The notes: generated by a model from the letters alone, not told the origin. Shown: positions 8,028-17,735, counted from the stretch's first letter. The stretch is 64,000 nt of DNA from Halobacillus hunanensis (GCF_900166655.1 NZ_FVZB01000006.1:310001-374000), one strand, 5' to 3'. Translations and numbers: made by a program.

Positions 8028-9071
8028 TCAATCCATATTGGGTGTCATTTTCCTGCTGCACGATTGCCTTTCCACAATTGTGGTAGGAACAATAACACTG
8101 CGCTTTAACATATCTGGCTCATCCAGTAGGTGAATCAAACTATTACTGGATTCATATCCAAGCTGATAAGAATTGGTATCCACCGTTGTCAACGGAGGAT
8201 TGGACAATTTAGAAAGCATTGTATTGTTAAAGCTTACGATACTCACATCCTCAGGCATCTTCATGTTTCGTTCTTGTAATACAGCCATTACTTTCAATGC
8301 ATTAATATCGTCTGTGACTACTAAGGCAGTAGGCGGTTCCGGCAGGTCCATTAATTCATGGATTGCTTGCATCCTCTTGCTATTTCCAGTTTCAATATTT
8401 GTTATATAACCATTTGGCAGTTCCAATTTATTTTCATTCACGGCATATTTGAAACCTTCCAGGCGCGCTTTGTCTACTTCAAAGTGGGAACCACCACCGA
8501 GGAGAGCAACTTTGTCATGTCCAATGTTGATTAAATAATTGGTTGCATCTCGACAAGCCTGAACATTATCGTTATCCACATACATCACATTGGATGAGTC
8601 CATAACCGGTTTTCCAACCATAACAAACGGGAAGTCATGTTCCATTAAGTAAGGAACAACTTGATCATCCTTTTTGGAATAAAGAACAATTACTCCGTCA
8701 ACCCGCTTTCCTTGAACCATTTTAACAACATCGTTAAAAATTTCTTCCTCTGATTCACCTGTTGTCAGATTGATACTATAATCGTGTTCATGACAAGCCT
8801 GGCTGATCCCCCGGAGCAATTCCGAGAAAAAAGGATTTTCAAATGAGTGGCTTGCAGAATTTTTCATCACGATCCCGATGGTCTGCGTAGATTGTCTAAC
8901 GAGAACGCGTGCATTCAAATTCAGATGGTAGCCCATCTCATCCATCACTTTACGGACTTTGCGTTTCGTTTTTTCACTAATTCTTGGGCTGTTAGATATG
9001 ACACGTGAGACCGTGGAAGGAGCTACATTTGCTTGTTTCGCAACATCTTTTATGGTGACCGACACCTTCAT
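8028..9071 (-). CDS. LacI-family transcriptional regulator of the sugar operon
   Basis: 347 residues. The helix-turn-helix at residues 7-24 reads IKDVAKQANVAPSTVSRV and is followed by the hinge helix; a periplasmic-binding-protein-like effector domain fills residues 60-340. LacI proteins bind palindromic operators with a central CG and release on binding a sugar. The gene is inside the operon between permease and enzyme genes, consistent with autoregulation. Candidate operators lie upstream of the binding-protein gene at 12304-12394. The effector is not predictable from sequence. Confidence 0.92.
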   Translation of the reverse strand: MKVSVTIKDVAKQANVAPSTVSRVISNSPRISEKTKRKVRKVMDEMGYHLNLNARVLVRQSTQTIGIVMKNSASHSFENPFFSELLRGISQACHEHDYSINLTTGESEEEIFNDVVKMVQGKRVDGVIVLYSKKDDQVVPYLMEHDFPFVMVGKPVMDSSNVMYVDNDNVQACRDATNYLINIGHDKVALLGGGSHFEVDKARLEGFKYAVNENKLELPNGYITNIETGNSKRMQAIHELMDLPEPPTALVVTDDINALKVMAVLQERNMKMPEDVSIVSFNNTMLSKLSNPPLTTVDTNSYQLGYESSNSLIHLLDEPDMLKRSVIVPTTIVERQSCSRKMTPNMD

Positions 9072-9098
9072 CTACCCCTCTAATTGGTTTCGAAAGCC

Positions 9099-9923
9099 CT
9101 ATTTAACAGCACCTTCCGAAACCCCTTTAATAATTTGTTTTTGGGCAAAAAAGTACCCAATGATCACAGGAATAATCGCGATCGTCAGTCCTGCCAGTGC
9201 CAGGTGCCACTGCTTCGTATATTGCCCGAAGAAAAAGAACATTTTCAGCGGAATCGTGGCATTCGCTTCACTTAAGACCAAGGATGGCAACAAGTAGTCA
9301 TTCCAGATCCAGATGGTATTTAATATCCCGACTGTCACCGAAATCGGCTTTAACAATGGAAAAATAATATACCAGAACAGTTGAAAGCGGTTGGCGCCAT
9401 CAATGATCGCTGCTTCATCCATTGTTTTCGATACACCCGTCATCGCTCCATGATAAAGGAAGATCGATAGACTGCAGCCAAATCCAAGGTACATGAAGAT
9501 TAAGCCGGCGGCATTCAACATGTTTGCTTGGCCGAAAATCGAGACGAGCGGAATCATCACCGATTGGAACGGAATCAGCATGGCGGCTACGAAAATCAAG
9601 AATAACACGCCGCTCAATTTACTTTTGTTTCGAGCTAAAGCATAGCCGGCCATCGACGAAAACAGGATGATGATGACAATACTTACCCCCGTAATCAGGA
9701 CGGAGTTGAATAACGATTTCAGAAATTCCAAATCAATAAAAGCTTGGACAAAGTTATCTAAGTTCAGCGTTTCTGGCAGCCCAAGAACGCCGCTGAAAAT
9801 CTCGCGCTTCGTTTTAAACGCGTTGACAATCATCAGGTAGAACGGGGCAATCCAGATCAGTCCGAGAATAATACCAAGGACTTCGATTGAGAGTAAATTT
9901 CGTTTTTCGGTATTCTTTTTCAT
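9099..9923 (-). CDS. Carbohydrate ABC transporter permease, MalG/CUT1 type
   Basis: 274 residues with six predicted membrane helices and the EAA loop EAAIIDGANRFQLFWYIIFP near residues 185-204, which contacts the ATPase. Its start touches the stop of the partner permease at 9923, indicating translational coupling. With the binding protein it forms a CUT1 importer. No ATPase gene is in the operon, so a shared MsmX-type ATPase elsewhere is inferred, as is common in Bacillaceae. Confidence 0.92.
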   Translation of the reverse strand: MKKNTEKRNLLSIEVLGIILGLIWIAPFYLMIVNAFKTKREIFSGVLGLPETLNLDNFVQAFIDLEFLKSLFNSVLITGVSIVIIILFSSMAGYALARNKSKLSGVLFLIFVAAMLIPFQSVMIPLVSIFGQANMLNAAGLIFMYLGFGCSLSIFLYHGAMTGVSKTMDEAAIIDGANRFQLFWYIIFPLLKPISVTVGILNTIWIWNDYLLPSLVLSEANATIPLKMFFFFGQYTKQWHLALAGLTIAIIPVIIGYFFAQKQIIKGVSEGAVK

Positions 9924-10783
9924 TACATCTCAACCTCCCGCTTCTTGTTGTAATACACTTGCGTCAGCGCAATGACCGCCACGATGAAGAAGAAAATAAC
10001 CGCTTTCGCCTGGGCAAAAGCCATTTGCTGGTCCGAGAAGGCTGTCCGAACAATTTCCATCGCGACCATTTGGGTGGAGTTGAACGGTCCCCCGTTTGTC
10101 AGCGATAAGTTCTGATCATAGATTTTAAACGCCATCGACAACGTCAGGAACATGCTGACCGTAAACGCCGGGGCCACCAGGGGAAAGGTAATGTTTTTAA
10201 ATCGCTGAAACCCGTTGGCGCCATCGATTTTGGCCGCCTCGATCAAGTCTTTCGGAATGTTTTCTAAGTAAGCAATGTAAATAATCATAATGTAACCGGC
10301 CATCTGCCAGGCTGTCAAAATGACGAGTCCCCAAAAACCGGTGCTTGTAGTCGACAGCCAGCCCGTTAAAGACTCGACGCCGAGCAGCATTCCAATGTCC
10401 TCGAATACACTGACAAAAATAAACTGCCAGATGAACCCGAGAATCAGGCCGCCGATTAAGTTTGGCATAAAAAAGACCGTGCGCAGTAAGTTGTTCGTTT
10501 TGATATTACGTGTTACAAGCAGCGCTAATCCGAGCCCCATAATATTGAGCAGGATTACGGTTATGATCGCAAACTTCACGGTAAACCAAATCGATGCCAT
10601 GAATTCGTCTTCTTGAAATAGATTGATATAGTGTTGTAGTCCGACAAATTTCGTAGCGGTAATCCCGTTCCAGTCTGTGAAGGAAAAAATAAATCCATAA
10701 ATGAATGGAACGACGACAACCAGTCCCAACCCTAAAATAACCGGGGTGAGAAAGAGCCAGAACCATATATTGCGATTGTGCAT
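9923..10783 (-). CDS. Carbohydrate ABC transporter permease, MalF/UgpA type
   Basis: 286 residues and six membrane helices, with the EAA motif EAAKIDGANGFQRFKNITFP near residues 196-215. The N-terminus (RNIWFWLFLTPVILGLGLVV) is typical of the MalF-like subunit lacking the long periplasmic loop. It precedes the MalG-type permease with a one-base stop/start contact. A 180-base gap with two stem-loops separates it from the binding-protein gene. Confidence 0.92.
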   Translation of the reverse strand: MHNRNIWFWLFLTPVILGLGLVVVVPFIYGFIFSFTDWNGITATKFVGLQHYINLFQEDEFMASIWFTVKFAIITVILLNIMGLGLALLVTRNIKTNNLLRTVFFMPNLIGGLILGFIWQFIFVSVFEDIGMLLGVESLTGWLSTTSTGFWGLVILTAWQMAGYIMIIYIAYLENIPKDLIEAAKIDGANGFQRFKNITFPLVAPAFTVSMFLTLSMAFKIYDQNLSLTNGGPFNSTQMVAMEIVRTAFSDQQMAFAQAKAVIFFFIVAVIALTQVYYNKKREVEM

Positions 10784-10870
10784 GTCACGCCCTCCAATGC
10801 TTATACTCTTGTTACTGAAGTTGATGCATATGGATATGATATCGATTTCAGCAGCTTATAAAAATAAAAC

Positions 10871-10912
10871 ATCTCACCTATTAGACTCTTATTTTGTTCT
10901 AATAGAGGAGAT
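10871..10912 (-). terminator. Intra-operon stem-loop between binding protein and permeases (distal)
   Basis: Inverted repeat ATCTCACCTATTAGA / TCTAATAGAGGAGAT, 15-base arms with one internal mismatch and a 12-base loop. Such stem-loops behind sugar-binding protein genes commonly stabilise or partly terminate the message so that binding protein exceeds permease. Confidence 0.6.
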
Positions 10913-10922
10913 ACTTTATTGT

Positions 10923-10956
10923 GCTGACAAACACATCAAACGATGCATTTGTCAGC
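10923..10956 (-). terminator. Intra-operon stem-loop between binding protein and permeases (proximal)
   Basis: Inverted repeat GCTGACAAA / TTTGTCAGC, 11 bases past the binding-protein stop. It lacks a clear U tract, so an RNA-stabilising or processing hairpin is as likely as termination. Confidence 0.5.
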
Positions 10957-10966
10957 TGTTACAGTT

Positions 10967-12265
10967 CTACTTACGGGATTGTTCCCAGGCTTTTCTCGAT
11001 TGCTCTAGGACCTCTTCCCAAGTAATTTTGCCGGCAATATATTCCTGGACAGCAACACCAAACGCGTCTTCAGTCCAGCCAATAGGTGCTCCTAGGAATA
11101 CCCAGCCTAACGTTTTTTCTGCTTTTACATATTCATAGATTTCTTGTGAAATTGGATCTGCAATTTCAAGGTCTTCATACCCTTCGTAGGCAGGGATGAA
11201 CTTGAATTTTTCCGTTACAAACTTCTTACCTGTTTCAGAAGTGTACATCCAATCAAGAAATTCCTTACTAGCTTGTACTACTTCATCTTCTGATTCTTTA
11301 TTGACCACCCAGTAGTTGGGTACGCCTACCGGAATTCCTTCATAACCTTCTACAGGAATCGGAAGAAGGCCTACATTGTTCTGTGCGAATTCTTCATCCA
11401 TTGAAGCGATCGTGTTATATACCCAGTTTCCTTGTTGAATCATGGCTACCTTGCCAAGTGAGAAGTATTCTTCTACTTGTTGAGAGTAGTCAAGACTCAA
11501 TGTAGGCTGAATCGAGTAATCATTTTGCAAATCTAAGAACCGTTTCATTTGGTCCGCCATTTCAAATTTAATCGTATCTGCTTCATAAGCATCCATCACA
11601 CTGTGATTAAATTCTTCAGCGATGTAAGCATTAGCAAGGTGGTTCCCAATGACCCATTTTTCTTTAGCCGGGAAGGCGAATGGCGCTTTTATACCAAGCT
11701 CTTTTTTATTACTATCCAGTTTTTTGACAGCTGACTCAAGATCGTCCATTGTCTTAATTTCATCTGGATTGATGCCTGCTTCTTCAAAAACCTTCTTATT
11801 ATAAAGCAGTCCATAACCTTCCTGGTTATACGGAAGACCTAGAATTTGACCATCTTTTTTAACACTTGTAAGCGTGCCATCAAGAGCAGCTTCAGCAGCT
11901 TTTGTATCAGATAGGTCAGCTAGATACTTTTCATATTGCTGCACATCTGTTGGTCCACCAATATTGAAAATGTCAGGCTCTTCACCAGAAGAGAAGGATG
12001 TTTTCAAGGCAGCACCGTAGTCGTTACCTCCCCCTACTGTTTTAACATTAATGTTTACATCAGGGTTTTCTTCTTCATACATAGAGACAAGCTCTTCAAA
12101 TTGCTCTTTAAACTCCACTTTAAACTGGAACACATCTACAGTTACTGCATCTCCAGAAGATTCACTTGCACTTTCATCTCCTGATGAGAATGAGCATCCT
12201 GTTAATGCAATACTCGATGCCAGCAACGCGGAAGCAATTCCCGTGTAAAACTTTTTCCCCTTCAT
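10967..12265 (-). CDS. Sugar ABC transporter substrate-binding lipoprotein
   Basis: This extracellular solute-binding protein (family 1) delivers a sugar to the two permeases downstream. The start at 12265 is chosen because AGGGAG lies eight bases upstream; the in-frame GTG three codons earlier has no room for a ribosome site. The N-terminus is a lipoprotein signal with lipobox LTGC, so the mature protein is anchored by a diacylglyceryl Cys. The body (about 430 residues) has the usual two-lobe pattern, including GLPYNQEGYGLLYNKKVFEE. The C-terminus repeats a short Trp-Glu-Gln-Ser-Arg-Lys-like unit. Confidence 0.92.
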   Translation of the reverse strand: MKGKKFYTGIASALLASSIALTGCSFSSGDESASESSGDAVTVDVFQFKVEFKEQFEELVSMYEEENPDVNINVKTVGGGNDYGAALKTSFSSGEEPDIFNIGGPTDVQQYEKYLADLSDTKAAEAALDGTLTSVKKDGQILGLPYNQEGYGLLYNKKVFEEAGINPDEIKTMDDLESAVKKLDSNKKELGIKAPFAFPAKEKWVIGNHLANAYIAEEFNHSVMDAYEADTIKFEMADQMKRFLDLQNDYSIQPTLSLDYSQQVEEYFSLGKVAMIQQGNWVYNTIASMDEEFAQNNVGLLPIPVEGYEGIPVGVPNYWVVNKESEDEVVQASKEFLDWMYTSETGKKFVTEKFKFIPAYEGYEDLEIADPISQEIYEYVKAEKTLGWVFLGAPIGWTEDAFGVAVQEYIAGKITWEEVLEQSRKAWEQSRK

Positions 12266-12303
12266 GTAACCCACTCCCTAGATTATTTTTTAACAAATGA
12301 ATG

Positions 12304-12318
12304 AATGCGCTTCCATAT
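12304..12318. promoter_or_regulatory. LacI/CcpA-type operator-like box A
   Basis: AATGCGCTTCCATAT, about 40 bases before the binding-protein start. It shares GCG(C/T)TTCCATAT with box B, suggesting two sites for one regulator, most simply the LacI protein encoded in this operon. Confidence 0.5.
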
Positions 12319-12377
12319 CCACTAAAAAAAAAGTTGTTTCAATTCGCTTCAAAGCGCACACGTTTGCACTTATAATT

Positions 12378-12394
12378 GTAAAGCGTTTCCATAT
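12378..12394. promoter_or_regulatory. LacI/CcpA-type operator-like box B
   Basis: GTAAAGCGTTTCCATAT; read on the minus strand it contains AAACGCTTT, the core of cre/LacI operators. It lies 74 bases from box A, roughly seven helical turns, which would suit looping. Confidence 0.5.
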
Positions 12395-12548
12395 GTAGAT
12401 TGGAAAGTAATAGTAGAACATTAATAAGATCAAATACTTCCAGTGAATACGTTTGCACAAATTCATTAAACAAATCATATCACGGGTTTTCCGATATGGC
12501 AACATGAATTTTCAGAATCCTGATAAACCCTGCTGTTTAAACGGTGTT

Positions 12549-12596
12549 AAAAAAATCCCCCTGCCGTAGAACTATTAATAGTCTGCAGCAGGAGGA
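12549..12596 (-). terminator. Terminator after the acyltransferase gene
   Basis: Stem TCCCCCTGC / GCAGGAGGA with one G-U pair; a run of A on the left gives a U tract on the minus strand. Confidence 0.7.
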
Positions 12597-12606
12597 CCGC
12601 TTCGCT

Positions 12607-13644
12607 TTATATATATTTTGGTTTTAGGCGTTGAATGCTGATATACAGTAAATAAGATACTAAAAACAAATAAGGAGTAAAAAGCAGCCCCCAAAGCAAA
12701 CTTTCCCTGATCACACTAATGCCGGCATAATCAACCAGCCGGTTTGTTGCATCCATAACCGCGGTATGAATCACGTAAATTCCTACTGTATTCTTGCCAA
12801 CTTTATTAATGGTTGACTCTTTCCCTACATGCGGCAGTCTCAGGATGAACATGAATAGCGAAAGCGAAACGAATATGGTTGAAATGAAATAATTTCCGCC
12901 GCTTCCACCGAGCTCATGTGCTGTTATATGTCTCTCAAGGAACTGTAAAACGGAGAAGCCGATGAACACCAATCCCCACACCCATGCCTTCCATTGATGA
13001 GAAAGCTTAATAAATTGGGGTTGATACTTAGCAATGGTACCACCAAGTGTTACATAAAAAATTCCAAAGAATGTTCCATCACGAGATTCGAAGCTTAGAT
13101 TATAAATTCCTGAATAAGATTGATCAAACAGACCAATGACATACAATAGGAAACTGATCACAAGTAACCATTTGATTTTATCAAAATAGTAAAACAAAGC
13201 AAAAATAATCATGGCCCAAATCGCCGCCGGTAAATACCAGAGATGGTATTGCGTGTGTCCTGCACCGTAATAAAAAATATCTAGCGTTAAAAAGGTGCTA
13301 ATATATTCAATAATTGGTTCACTCGTAAATCCTTTTTCAAGAATCAGCATGACTAAATCGTACATAAAGAAAAACAGGAACCAAGCTGCATACAAATTGA
13401 TTAAAGTTGATATATATTTAGGGAAATACTGTCCACCCTTTCGCTCCACCTGGTTTACCACTAAGTACCCTGCGACCATAAAGAAAAAAGGAACTCCAAA
13501 TCGGGCAAACGTATCGATAAAGAAGTCGATTCTCTCCCCACTAATCCCAAGGAAATCTACTTCCTTAAATGAATGGGAATGAATATAAACAATAAAAAAC
13601 ATAGCAATAAATTTCACAAAATCAATGGTTGAAACTCTTTTCAT
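12607..13644 (-). CDS. Membrane acyltransferase (acyltransferase-3 / OafA-YrhL family)
   Basis: About 345 residues with ten membrane helices. The N-terminus MKRVSTIDFVKFIAMFFIVY with a following His (IHSHSF) is the conserved acyltransferase-3 start, where Arg/His take part in catalysis. The start at 13644 is supported by GAGGT seven bases upstream; the longer frame to 13698 has no ribosome site. Family members O-acetylate cell-wall or exported polysaccharides or glycolipids. It stands alone between two terminators, so the acceptor cannot be inferred. Confidence 0.88.
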   Translation of the reverse strand: MKRVSTIDFVKFIAMFFIVYIHSHSFKEVDFLGISGERIDFFIDTFARFGVPFFFMVAGYLVVNQVERKGGQYFPKYISTLINLYAAWFLFFFMYDLVMLILEKGFTSEPIIEYISTFLTLDIFYYGAGHTQYHLWYLPAAIWAMIIFALFYYFDKIKWLLVISFLLYVIGLFDQSYSGIYNLSFESRDGTFFGIFYVTLGGTIAKYQPQFIKLSHQWKAWVWGLVFIGFSVLQFLERHITAHELGGSGGNYFISTIFVSLSLFMFILRLPHVGKESTINKVGKNTVGIYVIHTAVMDATNRLVDYAGISVIRESLLWGLLFTPYLFLVSYLLYISIQRLKPKYI

Positions 13645-13740
13645 AACAAATACCTCACTTTTAAAAACGCTGCTAGTGAGATATCTATTCGTTCCCAATC
13701 CATTACTATTGAGCGGCGTAACGAAACTGAAACAGAATTG

Positions 13741-13782
13741 AAAAACCCCTGATAGATGAGTATCTATCAGGGGTAGGGTTAT
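13741..13782 (-). terminator. Terminator after the YitT gene
   Basis: Perfect 13-base stem ACCCCTGATAGAT / ATCTATCAGGGGT with a four-base loop, A run on the left. Confidence 0.85.
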
Positions 13783-14648
13783 TTTCCAGTTTCATAAAGC
13801 TTTGATAGCGAGAAACCACGGCCGAGAATTTCCGAAGCATTGAGGAAAACAATGAACGAAGTGGGTTCTTTCTCTTGAAGAGCTTTCTTCAAATAGATAG
13901 CTTCCTCCTGCTCAACCACACACAAAATCATCGTTTTCTCTGTATTGGAATGACCTCCAACCGTCCTTATTTTCGTTAATCCGCGATCGATTTCATTTTT
14001 AATAATCGACTGAATTAACTCTTCTTTTTCGGATATAATGAGAACAAGTTTCGAAGGTGATGTTTGCAATTGAACAAAATCGATCACTTTACTCGTAACA
14101 TAAATCGACATCATCGCGAAAAGGGCGAGCTCCAGATTAAAGACAATAGCGGAAGTGATCACAACGAAACCATCCACAATTAATTGGGAAAACCCACTAG
14201 AAAATCCGGTGTACTTTTTCAATGCCTGAGCAATCATGGCGGTCCCGCCGGTTGATCCTTTTCCCCGATAAACCGTTCCTAACCCAACACCTAACAGAAT
14301 CCCTCCATAAATTGCGGCCAGCAGAGGATTGTCAATCTTGAAAGGAATGTCGGCACTAAGCCATATGATAAAGGGTACAAACAATGTTCCCACTAATGTC
14401 TTTAAGCTGAAATCCTTTCCAAGCAGAATAATTCCCAAAATAAACAACGGAATGTTGATGGCCCATTGAACGTACGCGGGATTAAACTTGTACAATTCAT
14501 ATAAGATAGTACTGATACCTGATACGCCGCCTGACGCAAGCTTCGCTGGCAGCAAGAACATATTATACGATAAACCAACGAATGCAGATCCGATAATGAT
14601 ATAACAATATTCAATGAATAGCTTTAATTGTGGTGAACGCTGTGTCAT
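13779..14648 (-). CDS. YitT-family membrane protein (DUF161 + DUF2179)
   Basis: 289 residues: five membrane helices with GLSYNMFLLPAKLASGGVSG and the glycine-rich RGKGSTGGTAMIAQAL stretch. A C-terminal cytosolic DUF2179 domain of about 80 residues (IRTVGGHSNTEKTMILCVV) probably binds a small ligand. Bacillaceae carry several YitT paralogues whose function is unproven. Single-gene unit. Confidence 0.9.
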   Translation of the reverse strand: MTQRSPQLKLFIEYCYIIIGSAFVGLSYNMFLLPAKLASGGVSGISTILYELYKFNPAYVQWAINIPLFILGIILLGKDFSLKTLVGTLFVPFIIWLSADIPFKIDNPLLAAIYGGILLGVGLGTVYRGKGSTGGTAMIAQALKKYTGFSSGFSQLIVDGFVVITSAIVFNLELALFAMMSIYVTSKVIDFVQLQTSPSKLVLIISEKEELIQSIIKNEIDRGLTKIRTVGGHSNTEKTMILCVVEQEEAIYLKKALQEKEPTSFIVFLNASEILGRGFSLSKLYETGK

Positions 14649-14753
14649 CCTAACCTCATCCTTTCTTCCACGAACTCCACTATTCTAACATAAAATTCGA
14701 CAAATCTCTTATCCGTGTTCGGGTCCTGAACTTTCCTCGTATGTGCGTACAAA

Positions 14754-14792
14754 AAGCTTGTAGAGAAAGACATAGAATTTCTCTACAAGCTT
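14754..14792 (-). terminator. Terminator after the YuiF-like carrier gene
   Basis: 15-base perfect stem AAGCTTGTAGAGAAA / TTTCTCTACAAGCTT with a nine-base loop; A-rich left flank. Confidence 0.85.
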
Positions 14793-14827
14793 ATGATGTC
14801 CTTAATGATTGTTTTTTACATAGATTA

Positions 14828-16159
14828 TTATAATATCACTGCCGCAATGATTCCAAAGATGAATAGTGGAATATTGTAATGCAGAAAAGTTGGTACACAC
14901 GTCTCCCATATATGATGGTGCTTGCCGTCCGCATTCAGACCTGATGTTGGTCCAAGTGTACTGTCCGAAGCAGGGGATCCAGCATCACCTAAAGCTCCGG
15001 CTGTGCCGATTAAAGCGGCCGTGGCCATCGGTGAGAAACCTGCTGCTATACAAATAGGTACATATAAGGCAGCGATGACTGGCACCGTACCAAAGGAGGA
15101 ACCAATGCCCATTGTAATTAATAACCCTACAAGAAGCATAACGATCGCAATTAGCAAATGTGATTCATCCAGGAGTCCTTCCGTTTGATCAACAAGTGAC
15201 TGTACCGCACCTGTTTCTTTTAAAATAGTGGCATACCCTGATGCGATCAGCATGACAAAGGCAATCATGCCCATCATCCCAATTCCGTCCTGTACCACTT
15301 GCTCGCCTTGATAAAATTTAACCACCCTTGTTACAAACATAACAATTATTCCTGCAAGGGCTCCAATTACAAGGGAATCCGTATAAAGCTGGAGTCCCAA
15401 AGCTGCTAGAATAGCCAGAACTGTCATCCAATGCTGCATGCTCCACGAAACCTCTTTTCGATGAAACACATCTTCTGGAATATTTTCATCATCAGCAATC
15501 TTCGGATCACCCTTATCGCCTTGACTGACTCGGTCCTTTCGATATGTAATAAGTAAGGCAATTAATAAACCAACAATCATCCCTGCACCTGGAAGCAGCA
15601 TCGCCATGGTCACTTTGTTTAATGCAATTTCCATTCCATTGGCAGCCATTTCATCTTGAATGATCCCCTGAAAAATCAAACCAAAACCTGCAGGAATCAT
15701 AATATAAGGAGCTTTCAAACCAAAGGTCAATGCGGTGGCTACTGCTCGTCTGTCCAATTTAATTCGATCAAATAAAGAGAGTAAAGGCGGAATTAAGATC
15801 GGGATAAAGGCGATATGGACGGGAATGGCGTTCTGAGAGAGACAAGCCAGTCCCGCTATCGTAAAGACGAGCACTAGTTTTCGGTGACCAATCACCTTGA
15901 GCATCTTGTTAACAAGAATGTTCGTGATGCCTGACAGCCCGATCATCACAGCGAATATCCCTAGTAAAATGTAACTAAGTGCTGTATTCGCTTGATTGCC
16001 CATACCTGAAACTACTACATCTACAGACTCTGATACGCTCATTCCTGAGACCAAACCTGCTGTTATAGCTGCGATTAAGATGGCAAAAATTACATTAACC
16101 CGCACTAAGCTTAAAACTACCATAACGATAACACTTATAATTACTGCATTTGTTAACAT
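14828..16159 (-). CDS. YuiF-like Na+/H+ antiporter-family amino acid carrier, probable histidine transporter
   Basis: 443 residues with about eleven membrane helices and the family motifs QNAIPVHIAFIPILIPPLL, LGDAGSPASDSTLGPTSGLN and WETCVPTFLHYN. YuiF-type proteins are annotated as Na+/H+ antiporters but comparative genomics has linked them to amino acid, especially histidine, transport. Here it lies 33 bases after hutH, presumably in one transcript, which supports histidine uptake or exchange. The substrate remains inference. Confidence 0.8.
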   Translation of the reverse strand: MLTNAVIISVIVMVVLSLVRVNVIFAILIAAITAGLVSGMSVSESVDVVVSGMGNQANTALSYILLGIFAVMIGLSGITNILVNKMLKVIGHRKLVLVFTIAGLACLSQNAIPVHIAFIPILIPPLLSLFDRIKLDRRAVATALTFGLKAPYIMIPAGFGLIFQGIIQDEMAANGMEIALNKVTMAMLLPGAGMIVGLLIALLITYRKDRVSQGDKGDPKIADDENIPEDVFHRKEVSWSMQHWMTVLAILAALGLQLYTDSLVIGALAGIIVMFVTRVVKFYQGEQVVQDGIGMMGMIAFVMLIASGYATILKETGAVQSLVDQTEGLLDESHLLIAIVMLLVGLLITMGIGSSFGTVPVIAALYVPICIAAGFSPMATAALIGTAGALGDAGSPASDSTLGPTSGLNADGKHHHIWETCVPTFLHYNIPLFIFGIIAAVIL

Positions 16160-16192
16160 CTAATTCCCCCTCCTCTGCATTTTGATTCATTA

Positions 16193-17710
16193 TTAACTGG
16201 ATATCGTCGTGTGTTCGACCGACCAATCATATTGATCTCGGCTCAGCCATGTCGCAAGGGCTTCTATATCTTTTGAAAACGCCCGATCTTCAGTTATAGT
16301 CGGAACCACTTTTCTCCCTTTGCCAAAAAGGTTTTGAACAGAAGCAGAAGCTAAAGAAGTTCCCTTATATTCAAGGGCTTGCATCGCACAAATCATTTCA
16401 ATGGCAGCCACTTTTTGCGCATTGATAATGATTTGATGCGCGTGCCTTGCTCCAATCGTGCCCATGCTAACATGGTCTTCCTGATTCGCAGAAGATGGGA
16501 TTGAGTCTACACTTGCCGGATGAGCCAATGTTTTATTTTCCGAGACTAGCGATGCAGCAACATACTGCATAATCATGGCTCCGGATTGAAGACCAGGGTC
16601 CGGACTTAAGAAACCAGGCAGATCATTGAGCTGCGGATTAACGAGTCGCTCTACGCGACGTTCAGAAATATTGGCAATCTCAGCTACGGCAATTTTCAAG
16701 AAATCCATCGCAAGAGCAATCGGTTGTCCGTGAAAATTACCGCCAGACACGATTGTTTTCCCATCATCAAAAATGAGCGGGTTATCAGTTGCTGCATTCA
16801 TTTCAATTTCCAGTTTTTCTTTTACATAAGCAAGGCTTTGCCTCGAAGCCCCATGCACTTGGGGAATGCAACGCAACGAATAAGCATCTTGCACGCGCTT
16901 TTCGCCTTGACGTGTAGTGAGTTGACTGTCACTGGTAATGGTACGGATCCTTTCAGCCACTTCCATTTGTTCAGGATATCCACGCGCTTCATGAATGGCC
17001 GGATGAAATGCATCCATAATCCCTTCAAGAGACTCTAACGTCATGGCTGCAATCCAATCACTTTGGTTGATTAATCGTTCGGCTGTAATATAATTGATCA
17101 CTCCCATCGCCGTCATAGCCTGTGTGCCGTTAATAAGCGCAAGCCCTTCTTTTGCTTTTAGGGTCAAAGGTTCATATCCCAATTCATCATAAACTTCTTT
17201 CGTTGTCTTAACTTTGCCACGATAATGAACTTCCCCCTCTCCAACGAGCACCAGTGCAAGATGTGATAAGGGTGCAAGATCTCCTGAAGCTCCCAGAGAC
17301 CCCTGACTAGGAATGACCGGTAATATATTTTCGTTAGCGAGGTCACGGAGACGTTCCACCACACAAGGACGAACACCAGAAAACCCTTTCAGTAAAGCAT
17401 TCAGCCTTAACACAATCATCGCTTTACTCACCACATTGGGAAACGCTTCTCCCACCCCGCAGGCGTGTGAGCGAATCAAATGCAGCTGCAGGTCATCAAC
17501 ATCCTTATCCTTTATACGAACATCACTAAACTTCCCAAAGCCCGTGTTAATTCCATAAACAGTTTCGCCGCTTTCAACAATTCTTTCTACAGCCTCTCTG
17601 CTTTTACGTACTTTCTCCATGCTATCCGGGTTGATGGCTACGAACTCATCGTCGTATATCATGTCCTTCATTTGCTGTAGTGTTAAATCTGAACCATTTA
17701 ATTGAATCAT
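16193..17710 (-). CDS. hutH: Histidine ammonia-lyase
   Basis: 505 residues, the family's usual length. It converts L-histidine to urocanate and ammonia with an MIO cofactor formed from Ala-Ser-Gly at residues 141-143 ([13 protein letters not shown]). The conserved Tyr near residue 52 ([10 protein letters not shown]) and the [12 protein letters not shown] segment are present. It is preceded by the HutP-type terminator and hutP, and followed by the YuiF-like carrier. hutU, hutI and hutG are not within this cluster. Confidence 0.97.
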   Translation of the reverse strand: MIQLNGSDLTLQQMKDMIYDDEFVAINPDSMEKVRKSREAVERIVESGETVYGINTGFGKFSDVRIKDKDVDDLQLHLIRSHACGVGEAFPNVVSKAMIVLRLNALLKGFSGVRPCVVERLRDLANENILPVIPSQGSLGASGDLAPLSHLALVLVGEGEVHYRGKVKTTKEVYDELGYEPLTLKAKEGLALINGTQAMTAMGVINYITAERLINQSDWIAAMTLESLEGIMDAFHPAIHEARGYPEQMEVAERIRTITSDSQLTTRQGEKRVQDAYSLRCIPQVHGASRQSLAYVKEKLEIEMNAATDNPLIFDDGKTIVSGGNFHGQPIALAMDFLKIAVAEIANISERRVERLVNPQLNDLPGFLSPDPGLQSGAMIMQYVAASLVSENKTLAHPASVDSIPSSANQEDHVSMGTIGARHAHQIIINAQKVAAIEMICAMQALEYKGTSLASASVQNLFGKGRKVVPTITEDRAFSKDIEALATWLSRDQYDWSVEHTTISS

Positions 17711-17735
17711 AGTAATTTACTCCTTTCCATAATAA

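Larger units (their letters stand above)
12266..12606. other. Intergenic regulatory region upstream of the sugar operon
   Basis: About 340 bases without a gene. It holds the promoter-side region of the sugar-binding protein gene, two LacI/CcpA-type operator-like motifs (12304-12318, 12378-12394) and, at its far end, the terminator of the acyltransferase gene. No confident -35/-10 pair was identified. Confidence 0.6.

Noticed and set aside
12290-12505. Minus-strand 71-residue frame before the sugar-binding protein gene
   Set aside because: It runs over the operator boxes, has no ribosome site and low-complexity Phe/Tyr-rich composition.
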